Assembly: GCA_016290715.1 (NCBI GenBank)
Contig: JAEEUY010000134.1
Span: 1 to 14,681, forward strand
Source: Bacteroidales bacterium
GTDB taxonomy: Bacteria > Bacteroidota > Bacteroidia > Bacteroidales > WCHB1-69
Length of the DNA stretch: 14,681 nucleotides
Direction of reading: 5' to 3'
This document shows positions 7,302-14,264 of this stretch, one piece after another. The first letter of the stretch is position 1; each line of letters starts with the position of its first letter. Under the pieces are notes generated by a model. It saw nothing but the letters and a program-made list of their open reading frames with translations. It did not search any database and was not told where the DNA came from. A program made the position numbers and the translations under genes.

Positions 7302-8771
7302 TTATTTTATATTCCAATTTTTCTTAACTTCTTCCATATCATCGAAGTGATGTTTCACTCCCTGAATGTCTTGGTAGGTTTCATGTCCTTTGCCGGCAAT
7401 CAGAATCACCCCGTTTTTCTGCATGAGCATGCAAGCCACTTTAATTGCTTCGTGACGATTTTCAATAACCAAAACATCTTGCTTTTTTTCTTCAGGAACA
7501 CCTGCTTTCATTTGACGCAGGATTTCATTAGGGTCTTCCAATCGCGGGTTATCAGAAGTAAGAATCACGCGGTGACTGTGAGCGCAGGCGATTTCTGCCA
7601 TCACCGGCCGTTTCAGTGCGTCTCTATTGCCTCCGCAACCCACTACCGTCAAGATTTCTTCTCCCTGACACGTAATATTTTCTATCGTAGTCAGCACATT
7701 CTTCAGCGCATCTGGTGTATGTGCATAATCAATAATGGCCACGCCTCCCTGCTCATTTCTAACCACTTGGAAACGCCCCGGTGCTGTTCCCAGTGCACTC
7801 ATTTTTATCAAAGCCTCTTGGGAATCCACCCCCAAAAGCACCGCCGAAGCGTAAATTGCCAACAAATTATAGGCATTAAATTTCCCTGACAAACGGAAAT
7901 AGGCATCTATTCTATTGATTTCCAAATGCAACCCTTCAAACCCATTTTCTATGATTTTTCCTCTAAAATCGGCGCCATCTTGCAAAGAGTAGGTATAGAT
8001 ATGCGCACCGCAGTTTTGCACCATCACTCTTCCATTCTTATCATCAATATTGGTTAAGGCAAAAGCCTCTTTCGGAAGTTGGTCAAAGAATGCTTTTTTC
8101 GCTTGTATATAATTGGCAAAGGTTTTATGAAAATCCAAATGGTCGTGGGTAATATTGCTGAATATACCGCCGGCAAAAGTCAGTCCGGCAATACGATGCT
8201 GACAAATAGCATGGGAACTAACCTCCATGAAACAATATTGACAACCTGCTTCCACCATCTGACTCAACAATTGGTTGAGTTCGAGCGCATCGGGCGTCGT
8301 ATGGGTAGCAGGCACCTCTTTCTCTTCAATCTTATTGACAATGGTTGAGAGCAGTCCGGCTTTATACCCCAGATTATTGAACAAACGATGCAATAAAGTA
8401 ACCGTAGTGGTTTTCCCGTTGGTGCCTGTAATGCCCACCAACTTCAGCGAACGCGACGGAAAATCGTAAAAAGCAGAGGCAATCTGGCCTAAGGCAAGCG
8501 CACTGTCAGCCACCCGCACATAGCAGACCTCCGGATTACATTGGGCGGGAAGTTCTTCACAAAGCACAGCCCCTGCACCCGCACGCACTGCTTGTTCTAT
8601 AAAATGATGACCATCGGTTTGTGTCCCCCGCTGTGCAACATACATGGACACGCCTTCCGCTACAGAACCAATTTTTCTGGAATCGAACTCAATATCAGAA
8701 ATTTCGATTTCACTGTTTCCGATGACTTCGCAATAGTCAATGTTTTGTAAAAGCCAATTTAATTTTTTCAC
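7302..8771 (-). CDS. murE: UDP-MurNAc-tripeptide ligase MurE (meso-DAP type)
   Basis: This 489-residue cytoplasmic Mur ligase adds the third stem-peptide residue. All three domains are present: the N-terminal UDP-binding domain (SRK around 31-33, RGTQTDGHHFI), the central ATPase with GTNGKTT (116-122), THTTPD (156-161), the HDHLDFH stretch and the AKKAFF site (224-229) of the carbamylated Lys, and the C-terminal domain with DYAHTPD (348-354), GCGGNRD and GKGHE. The DNPR motif (407-410) is the signature of meso-diaminopimelate specificity, so the wall is probably A1-gamma, as usual in Bacteroidales. The start codon is GTG: an in-frame TGA lies two codons upstream, and the next in-frame ATG is about 42 codons downstream. 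A 61-bp gap separates it from ftsI. Confidence 0.97.
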   Translation of the reverse strand: MKKLNWLLQNIDYCEVIGNSEIEISDIEFDSRKIGSVAEGVSMYVAQRGTQTDGHHFIEQAVRAGAGAVLCEELPAQCNPEVCYVRVADSALALGQIASAFYDFPSRSLKLVGITGTNGKTTTVTLLHRLFNNLGYKAGLLSTIVNKIEEKEVPATHTTPDALELNQLLSQMVEAGCQYCFMEVSSHAICQHRIAGLTFAGGIFSNITHDHLDFHKTFANYIQAKKAFFDQLPKEAFALTNIDDKNGRVMVQNCGAHIYTYSLQDGADFRGKIIENGFEGLHLEINRIDAYFRLSGKFNAYNLLAIYASAVLLGVDSQEALIKMSALGTAPGRFQVVRNEQGGVAIIDYAHTPDALKNVLTTIENITCQGEEILTVVGCGGNRDALKRPVMAEIACAHSHRVILTSDNPRLEDPNEILRQMKAGVPEEKKQDVLVIENRHEAIKVACMLMQKNGVILIAGKGHETYQDIQGVKHHFDDMEEVKKNWNIK

Positions 8772-8832
8772 GTATCAATAAGGTTAATAATGGGGTAAAG
8801 GGTTAATGGGAATTTGAACAACAGGAATGAAT

Positions 8833-11058
8833 CTATCCGCTCCGCAAGGTCAGTACAACCATATTCTGTTTGGCAAAATACTCTTGTTTTACCACCAGTC
8901 CAAAGCCCGAAACCGAGACCTTGAAACCAGCCTTTTTCAATTCGTAAATAGCATCCGCCGCACTAAGTCCCACAACGTAGGGGATTTTGTTTTCCACCTT
9001 GATTTCATAAGGTTCAACAGATTGGTGGTCAGAAGATGCAACCACATATTTCCCCGATACTTGAGAAATCTTCACACCCCAATTGCGTGCGATTTTCTCA
9101 TAATCCACCTTACGAAGCGGCTTATAAACAGGAATATTTTTCTGTGTCTTGTCAATACTTTTAGAGGTCGCCATGATCTTTTTTGCGATATTCGCAAACA
9201 CCTCTACCGCCTGATCACTGCCACCCACCACATTATACATATAGACGATACAAGTATATTGAGGATTGTCCGCGGGGAAATAGCCACAGAAGGAGATGGA
9301 GTTTCTATTCTTGTCGTACTTTCCGGCGCTTCGGTCGTAAATGTCACGGGTTCCGGTTTTACCTGCAAAAGGAAGATTTTCGTCATTGAAGCGGCGAGCG
9401 GTGCCCGGATATTCAGCCACCACTGCACGGAGATACTCCTTGGCAATGCGAATAGCCTTCGGGGAAGCAATTTGCTCACGAATCACCACAGGGGGATATT
9501 CAATTTTTGTATTCCCTATTTGGGCATAACTTACAAAACGAGGCTGCATCATTTTACCATTGTTAGCCACCGCATTGTAATAGACCAACGTTTGCATCGG
9601 TTGCATATAGAATCCCGCGCCGAAGTAACTTGCATATTGTTCATGGAAATTCTTCGTATTGTATTTCAAATTCAACGGGGGAAGTTTCCCTATTTGGGCT
9701 GAGAATCCTAAAGTGATGTACAGGGAATCTAATTTTCTGATATATCCCTGATAGTCATTAGGGAAAGCATCACGTATCATCATGGAAACGCCCACATTGG
9801 AGGAGCGCTGGATGATTTCTTTGGGAGAGATTCCCGTTTGTTCCCCTTTGGCTGCTGCCTTTTCATTATCTTGTTTACGATATTGGCGGCCTTTCACATC
9901 AAAAGTATGCACATTGATGGAATAGCGGCGGGAGGTATCGCAGTTGGTTTGTTCAAGAAACGCCAGCAACGACGCCAACTTGAAGGTGGAGCCTGGTTCG
10001 GCGGCTTCTGCCACCATTGCATTATTTCTAACCTCCACATAAACGCTGTCGCCGACGGTGGTCTGGGGAGCAAAGTTTGAAATCGCCTTAATGTCGCCCG
10101 TAGCCGTTTCCATGACGATGGCGCACGACCAATTCGGGCGAAGTTTTTCCGTTTTCTTCAACAGCTCATTATGTACAATCTTCTGTATATCAATATTCAG
10201 AGTAGTGTGAATATGGCCACCATCCATCGGACTTTCTTCCGATTCCAATGGAATAGAAATCCCGTTCACAAACAAGGTTTTGCGCAAACCCGCTTTCCCT
10301 GCCAAAATGGGAGAGAATTTTTCACTACCATCAATCCCGTTTCCGCTCACGGCACTACCCAAAATTCTTTTCGACAATTCACCATAAGGGTGCACGCGCA
10401 CAAAAATTTTCCTGCTGCCTTTATCCAATATGTAGGAAAAGTTGATTTTAGCCTTTTCATCCAAGCCATAACGGGCACGGTCCTCCGGTTGGATTGTCCC
10501 ACAGAAAACAGGCAGTTGCGCAATGATATTCAGATCCTTATCCAAAATCATCTGCTTCTCCTTCTGCACCTGCTCTTCATTGAAGAGTTGGACTCTTTTC
10601 TTCTCTTTGAATGCAGTCGCAAACTTCTCTTTATAAAAATCTAATTTCTTTTGAGGATAGCGTTCATGGAAAAGATTATAAAAGCTGACGGCAAGATCCT
10701 GAATAAGTGTATCCAGATGAGCATCCCCTTTTTTGAAATATTTTTCAGAAAAGTCGAAATTCTTTCCATCAATACCCAATGGATAAACCTGCACATTTGA
10801 AACCAACGGGCGGTCGCAATCATCATAAATCACGCCCCGTGGAGGAGATATGTTTTTTTCCACAATACAGTTCAACTTCTCGCTTTGGTCTAACGAATCA
10901 TACTCCTCCAGTGAGTAGGTCTTATAGAGATTGTCATCGCCATTATACTTTCCTGCCTTTCCGATAGCCAAACGCAACACGCCCACAAGGCAGAACAGGA
11001 TAGCAATAAACATACCCCATGAAACAATGGTAATTCTTTTTGGTGTAACGCTACTCAT
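8833..11058 (-). CDS. ftsI: Division transpeptidase FtsI (PBP3) with PASTA domain
   Basis: This is a class B penicillin-binding protein of 741 residues from the chosen start. It has one N-terminal membrane anchor (about 9-28), a PBP dimerisation/pedestal region containing PPRGVIYD (about 72-79), the transpeptidase domain with STFK (357-360, nucleophile Ser), SSN (419-421) and KTGT (567-570), and a C-terminal PASTA domain (about 690-741). It cross-links septal peptidoglycan with FtsW. I prefer the ATG at 11058, 14 codons inside the longest frame, because it is preceded at 5 nt by a purine tract (AAAGGGGGGGAG) and because that residue begins the usual short cytoplasmic tail. It then overlaps ftsL by 8 bp. 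The longer start at 11100 (755 aa) cannot be excluded. Confidence 0.96.
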   Translation of the reverse strand: MSSVTPKRITIVSWGMFIAILFCLVGVLRLAIGKAGKYNGDDNLYKTYSLEEYDSLDQSEKLNCIVEKNISPPRGVIYDDCDRPLVSNVQVYPLGIDGKNFDFSEKYFKKGDAHLDTLIQDLAVSFYNLFHERYPQKKLDFYKEKFATAFKEKKRVQLFNEEQVQKEKQMILDKDLNIIAQLPVFCGTIQPEDRARYGLDEKAKINFSYILDKGSRKIFVRVHPYGELSKRILGSAVSGNGIDGSEKFSPILAGKAGLRKTLFVNGISIPLESEESPMDGGHIHTTLNIDIQKIVHNELLKKTEKLRPNWSCAIVMETATGDIKAISNFAPQTTVGDSVYVEVRNNAMVAEAAEPGSTFKLASLLAFLEQTNCDTSRRYSINVHTFDVKGRQYRKQDNEKAAAKGEQTGISPKEIIQRSSNVGVSMMIRDAFPNDYQGYIRKLDSLYITLGFSAQIGKLPPLNLKYNTKNFHEQYASYFGAGFYMQPMQTLVYYNAVANNGKMMQPRFVSYAQIGNTKIEYPPVVIREQIASPKAIRIAKEYLRAVVAEYPGTARRFNDENLPFAGKTGTRDIYDRSAGKYDKNRNSISFCGYFPADNPQYTCIVYMYNVVGGSDQAVEVFANIAKKIMATSKSIDKTQKNIPVYKPLRKVDYEKIARNWGVKISQVSGKYVVASSDHQSVEPYEIKVENKIPYVVGLSAADAIYELKKAGFKVSVSGFGLVVKQEYFAKQNMVVLTLRSG

Positions 11059-11425
11059 GTTCTCCCCCCCTTTCTTCTGACCTGATAATGTAGTAATCAT
11101 TTTCCTGAATATCTACAAAACCCCTTTCTTGAGCTGCATTACGCAATTGGGTTTCATCTTCAGTATAGATAATTTCATTCACATTGCGAAGTTCCACCAC
11201 AATGCTGTCGTGTTGTTTCTGAAGAGCTGCATTTCTACGTTCCTTTTTATCGATACTATATTCATTGTAAACGATAATCAGCGATACAATACTGAAAATG
11301 AGCAGCCACGGCAACCATTTTTTCCACGTACGCAACAAATGCTTACCCGAAATGGCATCACGCAGGAATCGGATGAATTTGCGCGGCTTATGTTCTGGGG
11401 CTGTTTTTATTTCTTTTTGGTACAT
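11051..11425 (-). CDS. ftsL: FtsL-like cell-division protein
   Basis: This is a small 124-residue bitopic protein with a basic cytoplasmic tail (about 1-35, HKPRKFIRFLRDAISG then RTWKKW), one membrane segment (about 37-53) and an extracytoplasmic part predicted to start as a coiled coil (about 56-90, KKERRNAALQKQHDSIVVELRN, split here only by reading) followed by ETQLRNAAQERGFVDI. The last motif, ending in a description of the preceding residues as a 'GF' turn, matches the Bacteroidota FtsL-like family. It would bridge FtsI/FtsW into the divisome. It lies 28 bp after rsmH, and its 3' end overlaps ftsI and includes a G7 run. Confidence 0.85.
   Translation of the reverse strand: MYQKEIKTAPEHKPRKFIRFLRDAISGKHLLRTWKKWLPWLLIFSIVSLIIVYNEYSIDKKERRNAALQKQHDSIVVELRNVNEIIYTEDETQLRNAAQERGFVDIQENDYYIIRSEERGGEHE
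11064..11073 (-). promoter_or_regulatory. Purine-rich ribosome binding site (A3G7) for ftsI
   Basis: AAAGGGGGGG followed by AGAAC and then ATG at 11058. It is G-rich, unusual in this otherwise A-rich leader landscape, and supports the inner ATG as the ftsI start. The run lies inside the last codons of ftsL. Confidence 0.6.
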
Positions 11426-11453
11426 GGGGGTTAATGGTTTGTGGAGAAATGGG

Positions 11454-12350
11454 TTATTTTTTTTCTGCTATCCGCAGCTTCGCACTTCGAGCGCGTGGAT
11501 TTTGGGCAATTTCATCGTCATCGGGGATCATGGCTTTACGGGTTATCAATCGAAAAGGGGTTAGCGGATTCCCATAAAAATCCTTTTCAATTTTCCCGTC
11601 GAAATGGCCGGATTTCATAAAATTTTTCACCAAACGGTCTTCTAAAGAATGATAGGACATCACCACCAGTCTTCCGCCGGGCTTGAGTGCATCCACTGTT
11701 TGCGTTAAGAAATCCTGCAGTACTTGCAGTTCATTGTTCACTTCTATACGGAGTGCTTGAAAAATTTGCGAAAGCACCTTGTTTTCTTTTCCCTTGGGGG
11801 GCAAAGTGGCGACGGCGTTCACCAAATCGGTTGTCGTTTGAATAGCGGTCGCACGCGCCTTGTCAATCTGATGGGCGAGCGCACGCGCATTGCTCAACTC
11901 TCCGTAGTGATAGAACACCTCCGCAAGTCTTTGCAAAGGATATTCATTAATCACTTGATAGGCAGTAAGTCCTTTGCCCTTATTCATTCGCATATCCAGC
12001 TGACCTTCAAAGCGGTGCGAAAAACCCCGTTCTGCCGTATCAAACTGATAGGAAGAAACGCCCAAATCAGCCAGAATACCATCCACAGGATAAGCCTGAT
12101 AGTATTGTAAAAATTTCTTGAGATAACAGAAATTGTATGGGACAAATTGAAAACGACTGTCTTCCGGAAGGTTTTTCATTGCATCAGGGTCCTGATCAAA
12201 AGCCAACAATCTTCCATGGTCAGATAAGGTTTTGAGAATCAGGGAAGAGTGCCCTCCACCGCCGAACGTCACATCCACATAAGTACCCGAAGGAGAACCT
12301 ATTAACCCATCAATACAGGGATGAAGAAGCACGGGATTATGATACATCAT
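11454..12350 (-). CDS. rsmH: 16S rRNA (cytosine1402-N4)-methyltransferase RsmH
   Basis: This 298-residue SAM-dependent methyltransferase (formerly MraW) methylates N4 of C1402 in the 16S rRNA P-site. Visible are the SAM loop DVTFGGGGHS (26-35), FDQDPDA (51-57), DLGVSSYQFD, the family signature AERGFSHRFEGQLDMRM, the motif MSYHSLEDRLVK and the C-terminal NPRARSAKLR. The length is normal. Translation may start at either of two consecutive ATGs. A textbook AAGGAGG (12354-12360) lies 3 nt before the first and 6 nt before the second, so the second (12347) may be used. The gene overlaps mraZ by 14 bp. Confidence 0.97.
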   Translation of the reverse strand: MMYHNPVLLHPCIDGLIGSPSGTYVDVTFGGGGHSSLILKTLSDHGRLLAFDQDPDAMKNLPEDSRFQFVPYNFCYLKKFLQYYQAYPVDGILADLGVSSYQFDTAERGFSHRFEGQLDMRMNKGKGLTAYQVINEYPLQRLAEVFYHYGELSNARALAHQIDKARATAIQTTTDLVNAVATLPPKGKENKVLSQIFQALRIEVNNELQVLQDFLTQTVDALKPGGRLVVMSYHSLEDRLVKNFMKSGHFDGKIEKDFYGNPLTPFRLITRKAMIPDDDEIAQNPRARSAKLRIAEKK

Positions 12351-12825
12351 TTCCCTCCTTCCTTACTATATTATATTTACCAGAATGCATTTCCGCATTC
12401 ATAGCTGCATAATCTTCCGGCGACACTTCATCACAAGCCGCATTAAAATCATTCACATTCCATATTTCAATCTGCCCGTGATCCAATACCAGCACCACCT
12501 CTCTCCCTATGTTGTATTTTTCCAAAAGTGATTTGGGCAAAACAATTCTATTCTGGGAATCGCTTTCCAAGTAAGCGCTTTGGCGCAACAAAATATTACG
12601 GTAGCGTTTCACCTCCAACAAATTCCTATCCAAAGTATCCAAAAAATCAGATTGCGCCTGATAAGCACTTTGTGTCCACAACATAATGTGCTTTCCAAAA
12701 CCCACTGTAGCCCAAAACGTTTGACGATCTTCTTCGTTCAGTTCCTTCAACAAAGCAGCAGGCAACTTCAAGCGCCCATATTTTTCAAGGGTAACTTCAA
12801 ACCAACGATATTTGAAACCTGCCAT
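12337..12825 (-). CDS. mraZ: Transcriptional regulator MraZ
   Basis: This 162-residue protein has two tandem MraZ/AbrB-like DNA-binding motifs and is the first gene of the dcw operon. In known systems MraZ assembles into rings and binds repeated TGGGN boxes spaced 10 bp apart upstream of its own gene, usually repressing it. The second motif is kept (DSQNR, 89-93, then IVLPKSLL), but the first reads EKYGR (14-18) instead of DxxxR, a conservative D-to-E change. The N-terminus MAGFKYRWFEVTLEKYGR also differs from the usual FLGN-type start. The length is slightly above the roughly 150 aa seen in many relatives. The assignment rests on gene order plus the second motif and the IEIW segment (119-122). 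Confidence 0.9.
   Translation of the reverse strand: MAGFKYRWFEVTLEKYGRLKLPAALLKELNEEDRQTFWATVGFGKHIMLWTQSAYQAQSDFLDTLDRNLLEVKRYRNILLRQSAYLESDSQNRIVLPKSLLEKYNIGREVVLVLDHGQIEIWNVNDFNAACDEVSPEDYAAMNAEMHSGKYNIVRKEGNDVS
12354..12360 (-). promoter_or_regulatory. Shine-Dalgarno site of rsmH
   Basis: A perfect AAGGAGG lies within the 3' end of mraZ, 3-6 nt upstream of the tandem ATGs of rsmH. Such strong sites are uncommon in Bacteroidota, and here it allows efficient initiation inside the overlap. Confidence 0.65.
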
Positions 12826-12849
12826 TTTGTATAAAACTTAAAAACCATG

Positions 12850-12857
12850 CAAAAATA
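12850..12857 (-). promoter_or_regulatory. Predicted -7 element of mraZ promoter
   Basis: On the minus strand this reads TATTTTTG, matching the Bacteroidota TAnnTTTG -7 consensus. A TTTG (12883-12880) lies 22 bp further upstream, slightly longer than the usual spacing. The predicted leader is about 18-20 nt. Confidence 0.5.
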
Positions 12858-12943
12858 AATTATTTTTCAATATGTTTTCCAAAAAATGATACTTTTTATA
12901 AAAAAAATGTTTAAAAATACACTTAACTATTTGATTTATAGTG

Positions 12944-12958
12944 TGGAATAAAATGGAA
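12944..12958 (+). promoter_or_regulatory. Pair of putative MraZ boxes (TGGAA, 10-bp phase)
   Basis: TGGAA at 12944-12948 and 12954-12958, separated by TAAAA. The spacing equals that of known MraZ operators (5-nt box, 5-nt spacer), with TGGAA in place of TGGGN. The pair lies about 90 bp upstream of the predicted mraZ -7 element. Confidence 0.55.
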
Positions 12959-13070
12959 TAAACTTATTTCAAAGCAAATAGTTATAAACATTAAATTATT
13001 GATAATTTAATAGTTATAATAAAATATTGTATTTCAAATATTATATTAATAATGACAGATTTAGCTATTT

Positions 13071-13139
13071 TGGAATAAAATGGAGTGATTTTTTAGGAGT
13101 AAAATGGAATAAAATGGAGTTTTATGGAAATATGTGGTT
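13071..13139 (+). promoter_or_regulatory. Array of putative MraZ boxes (TGGAR, 10-bp phase)
   Basis: Boxes start at 13071 (TGGAA) and 13081 (TGGAG). After a 14-bp step they start at 13095 (AGGAG), 13105 (TGGAA), 13115 (TGGAG), 13125 (TGGAA) and 13135 (TGGTT), all exactly 10 bp apart. Spacers are A/T only or nearly so. The 14-mer TGGAATAAAATGGA appears at 13071, 13105 and, in the other cluster, 12944. This is the architecture of MraZ operators. The array ends 17 bp before the predicted thiL -7 element and reads toward thiL. Confidence 0.65.
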
Positions 13140-13156
13140 TGAGGTAAAAAAATTAC

Positions 13157-13164
13157 TATTTTTG
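13157..13164 (+). promoter_or_regulatory. Predicted -7 element of thiL promoter
   Basis: TATTTTTG, identical to the predicted mraZ -7 box, gives a leader of roughly 30 nt before the thiL ATG. The nearest -33-like TTTG (13138-13141) is only 15 bp upstream, shorter than the usual spacing, so the upstream element is weak and may depend on a regulator bound at the adjacent box array. Confidence 0.55.
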
Positions 13165-13201
13165 CCGTTTATTAATGTAAAAAAGCGGTATCATTCAATT
13201 T

Positions 13202-14251
13202 ATGGAAGAGCAGACAAAGAGAAATGAGATAGAGCAATTAGGTAAATTCAACCTAATCAATAGATTAAAAGAAAATTTCAAAATTCACCATACCAATACA
13301 GAAGTGGCCGTAGGCGACGACGCAGGCGTAATAACTTTCGGAACACATAAGGCGGTAGTCGCTTCCAAACAGTTTTTGGAAAACATTCACTTCGACCTAT
13401 CCTACTTTCCTCTCAAACATTTGGGATACAAATGTGTGGGGATTACCATCTCCGACATTTTGGGAATGAATGCCATTCCCAAACAGCTCACTGTCAATCT
13501 TGCCGTTTCCAATCGCTTTTCCATCGAAGCAGTAGATGAACTAATGACAGGAATCCGTGCCTGCTGCCAGTATTACCAAATAGATCTGATTGGAATCGAT
13601 GTAACATCTTCTGTTACAGGATTATGTATTTCCATGGCAGCCGTTGGCGAAGCAGATGCCGAAACCCTTGCCAAACGCACGGGATGCAAAGAAAACGAAT
13701 TGATTTGTGTTTCGGGCGACTTCGGCGCCGCCTACACCGGACTGCTGCTTTTGCAAAGAGAAAAAAGAATTTTTGAAGCCACCCAACACAGCCAACCCGA
13801 CTTTGAAGGGTACGAATACCTTTTGGAACGGCAACTCAAACCCGAACCTCGCTTGGATATCGTGCAAGCGCTTCATAAAAACAACATTGTGCCTACCGCC
13901 ATGACTGTAGTGAGCGACGGTTTGGCGAACGCGCTTTTCCATATCTGCAACGCCAACGATCTGGGGTGCACCATCTTTGAAAATAAAACCCCCATCGACC
14001 AACTCACTTTCGACACACTCCGAAGTTTGAAAATTGTCGCTACCACTGTCGCCCTCCACGGCGGCGAAGATTATGAACTGCTCTTCACCATCAAACAAGA
14101 TGACTATGAGAAAATTAAAAATATTGAAAACATCTCTGTCATCGGCTATATGGGCGAAAAAAACGGAGGACGCTACCTCATATCCAACGACAACTGCCAA
14201 ATTGAACTGAAAGCACAGGGCTTTATCCAACAAGAAAAAGAACAAAATTAA
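13202..14251 (+). CDS. thiL: Thiamine-monophosphate kinase ThiL (divergent)
   Basis: This 349-residue protein belongs to the ThiL/PurM-like family. ThiL phosphorylates thiamine monophosphate to the pyrophosphate cofactor in the cytoplasm. Motifs kept are GDDAGVI (38-44), IHFDLSYFPLKHLGYK (62-77), SD (84-85), Asp133 in GIDVTSS, SGDFGAAY, ERQLKPEPR (209-217), VSDGL (237-241) and GGEDYELL (287-294). Usual features that are changed: the TDLLxEG segment before IHFD reads SKQFLEN (55-61), losing an Asp that helps bind Mg-ATP in the family, GGDTTSS reads GIDVTSS, and ISDG reads VSDG. Overall similarity to Bacteroidales ThiL is high, but activity may be altered. It starts at the ATG after the predicted promoter, and pepP follows after 13 bp. 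Confidence 0.85.
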   Translation: MEEQTKRNEIEQLGKFNLINRLKENFKIHHTNTEVAVGDDAGVITFGTHKAVVASKQFLENIHFDLSYFPLKHLGYKCVGITISDILGMNAIPKQLTVNLAVSNRFSIEAVDELMTGIRACCQYYQIDLIGIDVTSSVTGLCISMAAVGEADAETLAKRTGCKENELICVSGDFGAAYTGLLLLQREKRIFEATQHSQPDFEGYEYLLERQLKPEPRLDIVQALHKNNIVPTAMTVVSDGLANALFHICNANDLGCTIFENKTPIDQLTFDTLRSLKIVATTVALHGGEDYELLFTIKQDDYEKIKNIENISVIGYMGEKNGGRYLISNDNCQIELKAQGFIQQEKEQN

Positions 14252-14264
14252 AAATATAAAACCT

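Larger units (their letters stand above)
12826..13201. other. Divergent AT-rich promoter region (mraZ / thiL)
   Basis: This is 376 bp without a gene, strongly A/T-rich. It contains predicted promoters for both flanking genes and two or three groups of phased TGGAR boxes, described separately. A short open frame at 13027-13227 crosses the box array and is not considered a gene. Confidence 0.8.

Noticed and set aside
7347..7889. 180-codon open frame on the plus strand
   Set aside because: Antisense shadow of the intact C-terminal domain of murE.
8827..9702. 291-codon open frame on the plus strand
   Set aside because: It is entirely antisense to the ftsI coding region, whose transpeptidase motifs (KTGT) lie in the same stretch. 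The product is His/Arg-rich with no recognisable domain.
11425..11453. TGG words in the rsmH-ftsL gap as extra MraZ boxes
   Set aside because: Only one pair has the 10-bp spacing. The others are at 7 and 8 bp.
12941..13139. CRISPR array
   Set aside because: The repeats are 5-14 bp with 5-bp spacers, with no long unique spacers and no cas genes. The pattern fits a protein-binding array.
13622..14245. 207-codon open frame on the minus strand
   Set aside because: Antisense shadow of thiL, which has clear family motifs.
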